Assembly (NCBI GenBank): GCA_033675265.1 | Contig: JAUJYZ010001135.1 | Span: 58,501 to 122,500, forward strand | From: Actinostola sp. cb2023 | Lineage: Eukaryota > Cnidaria > Anthozoa > Actiniaria > Actinostolidae | Direction of reading: 5' to 3' | DNA length: 64,000 nucleotides | Part shown: positions 45,466 through 56,494 of the stretch, piece by piece | Layout: the number at the start of each line of letters is the position of its first letter | How positions within the stretch are numbered: position 1 is the first letter of the stretch | The notes under the pieces: model-generated | The model's input: only the letters and a program-made list of their open reading frames with translations | What the model was told of the DNA's origin: nothing | Databases searched by the model: none | Position numbers and translations under genes: made by a program

Positions 45466-46044
45466 TTTGTTCGGCTTCAAAATGACGAGTATGCGACGTA
45501 TTTAATCGTATCCAGAGTTTCAAGATTACTCCGCAGATTTGAAAAGATAAAGGAGACACAGGACTCAAGTAGATTATGAATCTTAGTTTTGAAAGCAGCT
45601 GTAGATCTTCAAGCTATTAAAAGGTCAGGATTCTAGTTCATCGTTCAATGACTAGAAGTGGTAAAAGGACTAGAAGCTCGCTTAAAATATATATTTTTTT
45701 AAACAAACGCGAGGCCGTTATCGGAACCATCTGACCTATGCAACCTCAAGACGTATCATGTTCGTACTCACCGGACTAATAGTCTCCCTCCGTCACTCAA
45801 CTGTCACTGATTGTCATGACGTCAGAGAAATTATATTGTATTGAAGAAGATGTCCTTGTTTTATTCGACGTTCGAACCGTAACTCGAACCCGAACTCGAT
45901 TCCAAACTCGACGTTTCGGGATCTGAAGCTAGAGAGGGGACCTTTACACAAACTCATCAAAATCAAATCAATTGAACTCAAAGTCAAAAGGTAATCAAAT
46001 GAACTCAAAGGCAAATCAAATGAACTCGACACATACATGTATAT

Positions 46045-46225
46045 ACATAGTCTCCCTCGTCACGCAACTGTCAGTCATTGTCAGGTCTCTCCTCGCGCAG
46101 CTGACATTGTCCTTGTTCTTCAACCAACTGGCATTCATTTTCAAGTACTTCCTCGAACAACTGACATTTTCCTTTTCACAATGCCCGAGTGAACGCTCAT
46201 TGAGCGTCTTGTTGGACATGCAACA
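46045..46225 (-). repeat. Dispersed repeat, inverted relative to 58006-58117
   Basis: AGTCTCCCTCGTCACGCAAC through AACGCTCATTGAGCGTCTTG; complement near 58006-58117. A partial copy is at 45780. Confidence 0.65.
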
Positions 46226-46663
46226 CCCTGCTGCAAAGAAAGAATCAATGAAGCGAAGCCATCAAAAGTTCTGGTCACTACGAAGCTTTGTTTATAGAAC
46301 ACAAATTTTGATGTTATGGCGAAGTGCATTGATCCGAAGTGCACAGTTGGATGCTTCATATATTGTTTTTTTTAGTATTTATTTAACTTTCCATCTTTCA
46401 CGTACTACACAGTGGGGTGGTTCAGCATTAATTACGTTTCAGTTCGTATTTGCAAGTTATAAACTTATCTATATTTTTTCAAGTAGCACTCTTTTCTGAA
46501 ATAGAAAAAAAAGTTTAACATCATATATGACAAGTTGTAGAAAACTTTTTGCTAGATTATAAAATGGTCAGTAATTTGCACAAGGGCTCTTTTATATAAT
46601 AAATGATGTCTGCTCACGATCGATGTCGATGCATTGATGTTGTGTCTCATCCTATATCAATTA

Positions 46664-46668
46664 TGATG

Positions 46669-46742
<74 letters not shown>
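46664..46742. repeat. (AAT)n microsatellite
   Basis: About 25 units. Confidence 0.95.
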
Positions 46743-47250
46743 CTTTATTTAATGTGGGTAACAAATACAGCAATAAGGGCTGGTTTCCCGATTGGCCCAC
46801 AACTAAAATATACAACAACTGATGATATGCTAACTATTAACACTTTACAGTAATAATGCTAACTATATATATATACAGTCGTTTGCAGAAACGTTGTAGT
46901 ATACATTTATACAAATATCTAATGAGATGAAAGTGTGAAACATCGCTTAATTTCTTCTAATATGCCAGACTGAACATCAATTTTAGATAAGTATCGCATC
47001 CTCGTTGTTCTTGGAACAACATTTAGGGGCTTCTACTCGAGCATGCTAAGACTCTACCAGTTTGTCGTGTAGTGTTCTATGGAAGTAAGCTTTCCTGATA
47101 TCTGTTAAGGTGTGACTGGGTTGACCAATATAATTCTCGTGCTTTTTTCATCTACAAAAGTTCAGTGTTTGGTGATCGTACAATATGTGCGAACCAGTTT
47201 AGTTGCTGGCTAGCTACAATTAGTTATTCAAGATTTGGCTTAATTGGGTT

Positions 47251-48021
47251 TCATTTCAGATTTTTAAGTCCCTTCGCCAGTAAATCAGTTTCCTCCCATA
47301 TCTTTATGAGTTCCCTCGCATCTTCAGAAGATGAATCGATGCTTTCGAAAAGTTTCTCTTTACGCAATTCTTCGACAGCGTTCAAAACTTTTTGTTTGAT
47401 GTCTCCAGTCATTTCTGGATGAGCGGTTTCATTCCGGAGTTTTTGGATTTTGTCTACCAAGCTTTCTTTGTCGGAATCCCAATCAAAAGGTTTTTTCAGT
47501 ATCTTCAATCTCTCTCTTGCGGCCTTTTTTTCGGCTTCGGACAATTTCTTCTTCTTGTCGATCTCACCTTCTAGATTTTTGACTTTATAGCTGACTTTGG
47601 AGTTGATAGGTATTTTGGCAGGGAAGACATATCGATAGACGTTTTCTTGAAGTCTTCTACACATCTCGCCGAGAATCAAAGTATTTTGATCTCCTTGGAG
47701 TATCTTCAAGTCTGCAAGTTGGAGTTGACGTTGTTCATCTTTCTTCTGGAGTGTCTTCAATTCTTTGGTAGTGTCTTGTAAGTCACCTTCCACTCTAGCA
47801 AGTTGGAGGTTGGTGTTGGATAACTTGTCGTTCACCTTTTGAAGTTCTTGTTTTAGCTTTTTTACTTCGTCTTCCAGTTCTTTGATTTTACGTTTCAACT
47901 CTATGATGACAGTATCTTCTTGATCAGTTGTTTCTCTTACCTTGCCTCTGATTTCTCTATATCGTTCCAGAATTTGGAGTTTATAGCCGTCTATGAATTT
48001 GTCTTTAGATTTGATTGCCAT
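47251..48021 (-). CDS. Coiled-coil protein with HEPN-like C-terminal region, member 2
   Basis: 256 residues from the ATG at 48021; an in-frame stop is found about 12 codons upstream, so no long extension is possible without splicing. Same plan as member 1: a Lys/Glu coiled coil, here longer by two inserts (NTNLQLARVE and KKDEQRQLQLADLK, both multiples of codons), then GEMCRRLQENVYRYVFP and LRNETAHPE. The C-terminal 140 residues are nearly identical to member 1. In-frame indels and conserved C-terminus argue for selection on protein sequence. Function unknown; an oligomerising protein with a HEPN-like RNA-binding or nuclease-like domain is one possibility. Confidence 0.7.
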   Translation of the reverse strand: MAIKSKDKFIDGYKLQILERYREIRGKVRETTDQEDTVIIELKRKIKELEDEVKKLKQELQKVNDKLSNTNLQLARVEGDLQDTTKELKTLQKKDEQRQLQLADLKILQGDQNTLILGEMCRRLQENVYRYVFPAKIPINSKVSYKVKNLEGEIDKKKKLSEAEKKAARERLKILKKPFDWDSDKESLVDKIQKLRNETAHPEMTGDIKQKVLNAVEELRKEKLFESIDSSSEDARELIKIWEETDLLAKGLKNLK

Positions 48022-48110
48022 TTTCAAGTCAACTTCATCTATATCAAGGCTTTATATCAGAAAAATATTTTGTTTAGTATGGTCATTTGCGTAACGTAAC
48101 AACCGACCAA

Positions 48111-48478
48111 GGCAGAATAGTTGAATTAGTATTTGTGTTAAGCACAATAAATCCTAGCAATATTGACGCGGAGCGAGCGAGTTAAAAAATACGGCAAATC
48201 GGTCATTCATTATGCGGGAACCACCTTTTAGGGTTTTTTTTCATAATTATTTCGTTGTCGTCAGTCAGTCTCTCATGCTTGAGAGTCCAGCGATGCTGGA
48301 GTTCTCTTGAGAACGTCAGTTCGTTATTTGTTTAGATAGTTGTTTTCAGTCAAACGGACGACAAAAAGACGATGTCATTCGTGAAAGGCGGCGCAATTTA
48401 GTGAAAACACGGAAAATGAAACAATTATGAAAAGAATAAACAACAAAACACTTTGTTCGAACTTCGCCATAATGAACT
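48111..48478. other. No gene seen
   Basis: Upstream of member 2; contains short TGCTTGAGAGTCCAGCGATG-type sequence, no ORF. Confidence 0.35.
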
Positions 48479-48481
48479 ATA

Positions 48482-48832
48482 TGTGATAACTAACCGTAGG
48501 GTCCCAGGCTATTTCTCTTTCAGGGAAAGTTGAACACCGTAAATAATCGCAGTAACAAATGTATGTCAATGTGAAAGATATAGACTGCGTCAGTGTATAA
48601 TTATTAATCTATGTACAGTCAGGTTTAGGATACATACCATTGTGTAAAGCCGAAAGTAACAACGTAGTATAGAGTGGTTTTCATATCTGACTATAGTACA
48701 CCTCTAATTAGTACACTTTGTTTCACGGGTTAATGAAAACCACTCTAATACTGAATTTAATTTCAAGAGTAAATATATATACCTTCTGTGTAGGTGTAGA
48801 AAAACGATGAGATGCTGCACCGCTCATGCTTG
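48482..48832 (+). repeat. Dispersed repeat family 1, copy 3, with MITE
   Basis: Full-length copy interrupted by a 78-bp hairpin at 48670-48747. Confidence 0.8.
48670..48747. mobile_element. 78-bp hairpin MITE (TAGAGTGGTTTTCAT ends)
   Basis: Perfect 15-bp inverted ends. Copies 1 and 2 of the host repeat give the empty site GTAGTAATACTG, so the insertion is exactly 78 bp at a TA. Confidence 0.85.
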
Positions 48833-48834
48833 TT

Positions 48835-49485
48835 TTCCTGCTTAACTTACGAGATCACGGAACTTGTCTGCATGCAGCTATACGTTCAAGCATACGGTCA
48901 TGCATCAACTCAGGAGGGACGGTCCCTCCTGCATCACTGAACTGAAGTATGTCAAACTTTGACATCATGATGTCAGTATGTTTTCACAACGATTCAATAA
49001 TTCCCGGAATTATTATATTACGGTTCACCTCACTTGCCCCGGCGATTTATTCAGCATGATCCATTCTTAAGTCGCGCGGCCGGCGTTATTTTGTTGAGTT
49101 TGCTAATATGCTAATGAGCTGTATATACATTACTGCCAACTAAATTATACCGAAATAATCTGCGTGAAGACGTTTAATTTTAAAATGTTATTCTTATTGC
49201 ACTTTCTGTGAACTTTACATAATTTATCTGCGTGTAAATGTTTTTTTAACGTAAAAGAACTCGCCATTCTAGAACGTGCTTAACAAAATTAACGCGATCC
49301 AAGCACAGTACGGTGTGCTTACATTTGAATGTTCTGAGAAGCTGGAGCTAGACCACCAACAGCTTATTTGAACATAACATAAATAACTGAAACTGAAAAG
49401 GGTATTATAAAGTAAAATTGTATGGATGGGGTTAACTGACTACTGACAAACGGCTTTAAAAATATCTGCAGTTAACTGACAAATA
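48835..49485. other. No gene seen
   Basis: Contains a short GGAGGGACGGTCCCTCC palindrome near 48921; otherwise featureless. Confidence 0.4.
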
Positions 49486-49489
49486 AAAC

Positions 49490-49882
49490 TTAACTAACAA
49501 CTGACAATCTAAGTATCAAACACATTCAATTGTTCAAAACAGGATATGACCAGTTAATAGTTAACTAACGTTTAACTGACAACTGACAATCGAAGTATCA
49601 AACACATTCAATTGTTCAAAACAGGATATGACCAGTTAATAGTTAACTAACGTTTAGCTGACAACTGACAATCGAAGTATCAAACACATTCAATTGTTCA
49701 AAACAGGATATGACCAGTTAATAGTGAACTAACGTTTAGCTGACAACTGACAATCGAAGTATCAAACACATTCAATTGTTCAAAAACAGGATATGACCAG
49801 TTAATAGTTAACTAACGTTTAGCTGACAACTGACAATCGAAGTATCAAACACATTCAATTGTTCAAAACAGGATATGGCCAG
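49490..49882. repeat. 82-bp minisatellite (about 4.7 copies)
   Basis: Unit contains AACTGACAACTGACAATCG and AACAGGATATGACCAGTTAA. Truncates directly into dispersed repeat family 2 at TTATCGATCTCTCGG. Confidence 0.9.
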
Positions 49883-50308
49883 TTATCGATCTCTCGGACT
49901 GTACTGAACTGAGGCAGATGAAATAATAATAATAAATAATAATAATAAATCGTGTTGCTGCGCAGTCTGGCATTATCAGTGTACTGACGTCTCCCGATAT
50001 TACAACCATTATCATTGAAGTGCGACCCTGAAAACTACAACGCTTTCCGACAAACTCCAGTCTAGACGTCCGTCAATCAAACTAGCTTTGCTATGATTGG
50101 CTAAAGTCTGGACACGCCCATGTTGTTTGATTGGCGTCCAGCTATTTTCAAACCTGACAAGCTGTTTCGAAGGTCGCACTTCAACGATAATGGTTATAAA
50201 ACAATTAATGCAAAGTAAACTTGTTAATTCTACCGAGACTGAATAAACCCAGCAACCCTGATAACGTAATGCCCATTCCTCCTAAGTATGACAAGCATGC
50301 ACGTTGAT
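49880..50308 (+). repeat. Dispersed repeat family 2, copy 4, with MITE
   Basis: Family order is kept; a hairpin splits it in the CCCGATATTA motif. Confidence 0.75.
50003..50195. mobile_element. Hairpin MITE at a TA in family 2
   Basis: AACCATTATCATTGAAGTGC... pairs with the complement at 50172-50195; other family copies show the empty site. Confidence 0.8.
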
Positions 50309-50497
50309 TAGCCTGCGTATCGGCCCAAAGGGAAGGGGGAAAGGAAGGGAAGCGGGAAGTGGAGGGGGGAGGGAAAGGAAAGGTAGGGGATTGGGGCGGA
50401 TTGGAGATTACAATCCCCTCCCCTTCTTCTTCCTTCCCCCCTCCACTTCCCGCTTCCCTTCCTTTCCCCCTTCTCTTTGGGCCGCTACGCAGGCTAC
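50309..50497. mobile_element. Foldback with TAGCCTGCG(TAGC)GGCCC ends
   Basis: Long purine-rich left arm and pyrimidine-rich right arm (GGAAGGGAAGCGGGAAGTGG and complement). Truncated relative at 17716. Confidence 0.75.
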
Positions 50498-50576
50498 ATG
50501 TTGACCGCTCAAGAAACAGCAATTTTCTGATTTCTACCAAGGTTCAGTAACTACTTTACTTCAGTATAAACCACCA

Positions 50577-50662
50577 AGTAAAACCAGTTTTTAATTCAAG
50601 TGAAACCAGTTTTTAAGTCAAGTAAAACCAGTTTTTAATTCAAGTAAAACCAGTTTTTACTC
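50577..50662. repeat. 22-bp minisatellite, four copies
   Basis: Unit AAAACCAGTTTTTAATTCAA + GT with small changes. Confidence 0.8.
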
Positions 50663-51016
50663 TGGCTTCCTGTGAAAGACCCGAGTCTAAAAATGCAGGC
50701 CGTTCTTCGTCGTCGCCGTCTCGACGTTCTTTGTCCTCAAGCCTCAAAGTGGCTTCTAATGAGCATGCGCCCTGTGCCAGCCGCTGAGATGACCCAACGA
50801 TCGCACGCATGAGGAGAAACATGAAGAACTGAAGCGATTTCTTCGCTTTAAATCAGGGATTATTCGAGGTACATTTGGTTCAAAGACGAATTGAAAGCAC
50901 AAACTAAAGGGAAAATAGTTGGAATTTCCGTTTCTGGAGCGGTCTTTTAGCGATGCAAATGGAAAACTGGCCAGCAGTTCTGGCATTTTACTGACCCATT
51001 CATGGCCTTGCAATGA

Positions 51017-51627
51017 TCGATAATGACTCATTTCTCGGTTAGTGACGTATTTGTGGGTACCCTGTGGATTAACACGGAAGCGAGGCAATTTTGGGCACAT
51101 TCCGCCGGCTTTGCCACAAAATATTTCTTCTACTACACGGTGTCCAAACTAGTGAGTCGGGCAAAAACCGTACGAACAAAGAACTGGCTGATCTTGCTTT
51201 CAACACTTACTTTTCACCTGGAAAGAATCGACAAGGACACCGAGTCGTCATCTGAGTTGTAAAAGAAAGGCATATGACGGAAAGTGGGTGTTTAACCTCT
51301 CTTTTCTTTCTTGTTCTTGGGAAAGAATATGTTGACTCGGGCATTATATTCGCTTTCTTTATAGCTTGAAATTTTACACTTTTTCACACAAGCCACCTTT
51401 CTTCTTTCGCTGTTAGGGCAACCAAAGACGGCACATGAATGTCCGAGTCATGTCAAACGAGTAACAACAAAATCTACGGTCTTTTTCTATCTTTTTACGA
51501 TCGTTGAGTACAGAAAAAAATCATACTGCGGATATTTTGTAAGTTACCCGAAATTGCCTCGCTTCCGTGTTAATCCACAGGGTACCCAGAAATACGTCAT
51601 TAACCACGAAATGGGCCATTGTCCAAG
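51017..51627. mobile_element. Foldback element, about 75-bp arms
   Basis: GGGTACCCTGTGGATTAACA and following GGAAGCGAGGCAATTT are inverted at 51550-51606. ORFs over the arms are by-products. Confidence 0.7.
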
Positions 51628-52068
51628 GTTTCTACCTCGAACCCTTGCTCCCCATTGCTCCCCAGTTCTCTTCGCTTTCTCGTCCACCCCGGCTCCCCCT
51701 CCGAAGAAGCGACTGGGTTCGAGGCAGTCAAGGTGTTAAAAAGGTCTATCATTGGTCTCGCTTCAATACAACTTAGGCACGGCTACCTTCCAAGATGGCG
51801 CAGGGAACTGTGAAGGGGGCTATTCATCAATATGTGATGTAGCCTTGATCTCCCTCGCAGCAGTTTTTCGTGTCGTCACGCTATACGTTGCGAGGGAGTC
51901 TATAAGTGAAGATGCAAAAGATAAATTGATGCTCGAACAGCCGTTTTTATTCTGCATTGAAGACAACATGTCATCCAAAATTAATTACAGAAATTTCAAA
52001 TTCAATGCCTCTCTTTTTTCTTTCTTTTTGGTATTGGTTTGTTCTGATTTTTGTTCACACTGATGATT

Positions 52069-52302
52069 CTACGACAAGTCTTTCAAGATTCCTTCCACAG
52101 GGAGCCCGTCGAATGGAGAGACTGGCAGTGGAATACTTGGGCCTTTTCCAGGTACGCGAAGACGAGCCATAAACAATGTACCATCTTCGTCTTCAAACAT
52201 CGCGACAATGCTATCACCATGGAAACGTGCGTCGAGTGGTTTCTTTTCGAAGGTTACCGCTGACAATATTCTTCCAGTGTCGATTCCAACAGCGGTGAAT
52301 CA
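52069..52302 (-). CDS. Unidentified coding-like segment
   Basis: A minus-strand frame open from about 52302 to the stop at 52069-52071 contains VGIDTGRILSAVTFEKKPLD and ends GPSIPLPVSPFDGLPVEGIL plus a few residues. Composition is protein-like, with no ATG near the start, so it would be a last exon or a gene fragment. I do not recognise the family. Confidence 0.3.
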
Positions 52303-52761
52303 GTTTCTTCATGTGTTCTCATAACCACAGTTTCTTTATATATACGCGACAAGAATAGATCGTCGTACCCTGAGCAGAAACGCTTTAAAATTAAAATAAA
52401 AATAAATAAAAAAACGCTTTACTTGTAGTTGTCGTATTGCTGGCTTTCAATCAGCTGTTAAAACTCCTTGAATCTCATTATTTGCTTCAAATGACAGGCA
52501 AACACTGCCCTCCATGTGCTATCAACCAGAGAGTATTCTTTTGAAAAGGTGCAATTCAGCTGATGAAAATTCCTCACGAGACCGGAAGTGACGTCTAATG
52601 AAAACCAGCAATAAGGACTCCTGTTTGGATATCCCATATATGGTAACTCCCATCCCCAGCTCTAGTAATCACGTGGCCTGAGCAATAACTTATGGCTGCG
52701 TCCGAGATACCATCATGATCGTCGAGTAAAATAATTCAGTGAACTTTGCTTCTGGTTCAGA

Positions 52762-53020
52762 AAGACGCTATTGTACAAGATGAGTCGTGGACTTGTTGAC
52801 TTTGATAAGAATGGCTATCTCCACCCTCATGGTAGCAAACTTGGAACTCGTAGAAACCATATCTGGAAATTTAGACAGGATAAAGCAACTAAAGACACTT
52901 ATTTTTTACTCTTTTTTTCCTCGTACCATCAGAGCTTGAAATACTTTGCCTGGCGATATAGTATAGGAAGTAATTCCTTAGAGACTTTTAAAGCTAAGAT
53001 TCTAACTCATTATGCTACCT
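52762..53020 (+). pseudogene. LINE 3'-end fragment with frameshift and stops
   Basis: LYKMSRGLVDFD, then a segment that after a frame change in a T run reads FFPRTIRA-stop-NTLP, then SLETFKAKI. This order (LYK...G.V, F-P-R-T-I-x-x-W-N-x-L-P, S-L-E-x-F-K) is the tail of CR1/L2-like reverse transcriptases. Dead copy. Confidence 0.65.
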
Positions 53021-53226
53021 AACTAGATTTTTAAGTATAGAATTTTGCAACATTATAGATTTTATCATTTTAATATATATCTATTATTTTGTTTTTATGG
53101 TATTTTTTACATGTTATTTTATACAGTTGGTGTGATGTCCTGGGATTTTACTGACTTATTAAATGTAGATGTAGATATCCCAGATGAGGAGCCCATAAGT
53201 AGGAGCCTCCATCTGGGATGTATTCG

Positions 53227-53663
53227 TGAGACGACCTGTGACCGGATCAGGCTATTTTTAGAACACTAGTTTTGCCGCGACATTTTAACACCAGGGATTT
53301 TTGATTTCGACTTTGTTACGGAGTTTCTAGCTTTTGGCTTGGTAGGCTTACTATTTGATGCTTATTTAGTTCCTTGAGAAACAGAACACGAACTTGAAGA
53401 CTATTGGTCACTTTCCGATGAAGTACTAAACTCTGCAAAAGAGTCACTGTAACTATCACTGTCATTTTCGCTCTCTTCACTTTCAGTTTCTTCAATTTCT
53501 TCGTCCGCCACTTTGTTCATATATCACAAATAAACACAAATCATCTACCTCATTGATGCTGATTGGCTTTGTGTAATTCCCATGGGGGATTCCTATTGAT
53601 TGATGATTAGTTCGCGGGAAAAGGTGTTCTAAAAATAGCCTGATCCGGTCACAGGTCGTCTCA
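53227..53663. mobile_element. Foldback with perfect 40-bp ends
   Basis: TGAGACGACCTGTGACCGGA... (53227-53266) is the exact complement of 53624-53663. Confidence 0.8.
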
Positions 53664-53669
53664 CAAAAC

Positions 53670-54870
53670 AGTACCTGGGACACAGAAAGGCTGCGCACTA
53701 TCTAGGAAGGTCTATCGAGATGTCATCAGAGAGAGACGTCACAGAGAGAGGATCTCAAGAACTGCAAGCTCTATAAATCAATCAAATGAACAAGAAACTG
53801 TGGAAAAAAGTACTAAAAACGCACATGGATAATTTTTGTTGTACAATTCACTATCACTTTTCACTTTGGTAAAATAAAATTATGATACTTTGAACTGGAA
53901 CCGTTAGCCGTTTTGAAGTCGCACGGCTCCAGTATTGTCTGCTTATCATTGCTTTCATAAGTTATCGTAAAATTTACCCGCCAAAACATGGAAATAAGTG
54001 TAATTCGAGTACAATTATCAAACAAAAACCCAATATGGTGGCAAAAATGACCCCGAAAATGATCAGATTGAATTTTTATGAAAATCCCAAAACTGATATT
54101 AGTTTGTTTTTCTCTTGATAACAACACTAAAATCGAAAACCGTTTTGAAATCGGATGAGGGAAACTAAAGTTATGAATATTTTTAACCTGATATTTTTTC
54201 CCGGGAAAAATTGGCGGGAAATAATTCATATAAAACTGACCATGGGGTAAAACAAACTTCTTCAAACTACTTTTTGGTTTAAAAACATTTTAGCGCCAAA
54301 CTTTACGTGTTGAAAGAACTTTGATATATGGAAAATCGTATGTTTTTTTATTTTTGAATTTTTGAGTGTAAGTAGTTCAAATAATGTTTTAAATATTATT
54401 AAAAATGGTTGAAACGTCATTATGACGTCACGGTTATTTTAAAATATCTCTAATAGAGTTAATGAACAAAAAAATCCAGCATTTTGTAGACTTGATATAC
54501 TTCTATGACAATTATAAATGTCATTACGGTGATTTTACTGATTTCTGTCTCTGAAAATGCGATTTTCTTTTTCGGATGACGTCATAAGAAATGACGTCAT
54601 CAAAAAACTAAATCCTTTATAACTCAGGTTCTAATAATCGTAACATTATGAAAATTGCACGAAATGCACATGATGTTATTCTCTTTCGAAATATGTACTT
54701 TGTTTTATGCTTGTATTTAAATTCAAATTTCACCACAATTGCAACTTTTTATTATGACGTCATCATTGCGTCAGATGTTGCCATCGAGTAAGTTAAAATC
54801 ACATACTACCTTTTCTAAATAAACTCTGAAATTTTTATCTCATTACATTGAAGATGTTTGAAAATATGAC
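53670..54870. other. AT-rich DNA with CRE-like sites, no gene identified
   Basis: TGACGTCA occurs at 54423, 54577, 54592 and 54755. A minus ORF of 134 codons (53861-54265) has no recognisable domain. Confidence 0.4.
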
Positions 54871-54877
54871 TGTTTGT

Positions 54878-55352
54878 CACAAAAATGGAATTCGCTCTAA
54901 CTTTGCATATGAGTAGCCCTTGGTCTGAATATAAACGCTGTGTAGTTTGTTTGGGAAAATATTTATTTGTTTTGGAGAAAATCGAAAAAAAAACTATTTT
55001 GGCTTCAGACACCATGTAATGACTGTCGGCGGAGTGAAAATGCATCAAATTCATTCCATTCGTATATCAAAACTAAAAACAACAGAAATATTTCAACACC
55101 ATCGCTGTATTGTACAACTCTTCCTTGATCTCTAGGCTTAATATCATAAACATTGAGCGAGTTTAAGAAGTCCAATAAATTCCAAATCAAAGTGCACTAT
55201 TTGGAAAATCCAACCGGTGGGTCAAAAAGAATAGTTTTTTAGTCATGTGCCAGTGATCCAAATTTTATAATATTGCAGCTACGTACTAAGAAGATGATAT
55301 AGTTTTGGAATCTTGTAAGTTTTATTTGGGCAATTGACGTTTAGCTTCTGAG
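54878..55352 (+). repeat. Left arm of a 475-bp inverted repeat
   Basis: Nearly exact complement of 60330-60803. Starts CACAAAAATGGAATTCGC and ends CGTTTAGCTTCTGAG. The arms are 5 kb apart. Confidence 0.9.
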
Positions 55353-55525
55353 AAAACTCTTTTATTCACCACTCGAAAAACATCAAAAACGATGATTGCG
55401 TGACCGCGTGTATAACTGTTAAACAATATACATTTTCTCGTTTCTATGCTTGCAATGAATCGGGATTAACTATCGGGATATCATTGCATGACATATTATG
55501 CTGTTATGTGTGCGTTGAATATTTG

Positions 55526-56098
55526 CTCGACGTAGTCAATCGATAAAAATCGATATCGATTTGCCAATCGATAAATCTGTAAAAATCGATATCATTGAAT
55601 TGATTGTATCGATTTGTATCGATCAATCGGTAAAAATCGATATCACACTTTTTTTCTTTAATATCGATTTTTATCGATTGACGTGATTTATCGTTTTCCT
55701 TCTGTGGTTCGTTTTGTTTATTAGTGAGGACTCGACCTGAGCTGACTTGCTACATTGAACACCCATATCTACATCTACATCTTGTTACGTCGGTAGTATC
55801 GTTAATAAATAAAAAGATAATAACAATAAAAATATATATATTGATTTTAGAATAAAAGAAGTTGCAGTTGTCAATAGTAGTTTGGTTTATGCGTCTCGGT
55901 AATTGTACTCTAGGGTCAATCACATGATATTCAACACATTATTACGCGAAAACAACAAACCGTTAAAAATCGATAAAAATCGATATCACACTTTTTTTCT
56001 TTATCGATTTCTATCGATTTCCGTTAAAAATCGATAACAATCACTTGATTTTTATCGATTTGTATCGATATCGATTTTTATCGATTGACTACGTCGGG
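55526..56098. mobile_element. Foldback element rich in ATCGAT
   Basis: ATATTTG flanks both sides (55519-55525, 56099-56105; an eighth base differs). Ends CTCGACGTAGTCAATCGATA and complement. Many ATCGATTTTTATCGAT-like units inside. Confidence 0.8.
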
Positions 56099-56494
56099 AT
56101 ATTTGACATTTGGATTCTGAAATACGGTTGAATTATCCAGCCGTCAAAACTGTTCATAACTTGAATATTCCTTTACATTCTTGTTCCTCTACTAGCATGT
56201 TGGTCAATTAAAAAGGGGGTGGGGTCGGGATGTCTAGCGATTGATTGAAATACACAGTATATACACCCTGGGGGTACTTGACCCATGTTTGGGTATAGGA
56301 GTGCCGCTGAGGGTTTGAAACCCTGACCCTGTTTAGGACAAAAAAATCTAAAATACCTACCCTGTCTAGGACAACACCCTCTATTTTAGGACCCTGTTTA
56401 GGACAAAGGACAAAATACACATGTCTTCTTTTACACAATTTTAACGCGTTTTATGTTGACTGATGACCTGCTAAAGACCGGCAAACGTCTCGAT

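Larger units (their letters stand above)
46437..48110. repeat. Duplicated block, copy B (carries a coiled-coil gene)
   Basis: Counterpart of 24545-27500 without its two insertions; its TAA tract (46664-46742) is expanded. Confidence 0.8.

Noticed and set aside
53861..54265. 134-codon minus ORF
   Set aside because: No start context, domain or conserved copy; AT-rich composition makes such an ORF possible by chance.
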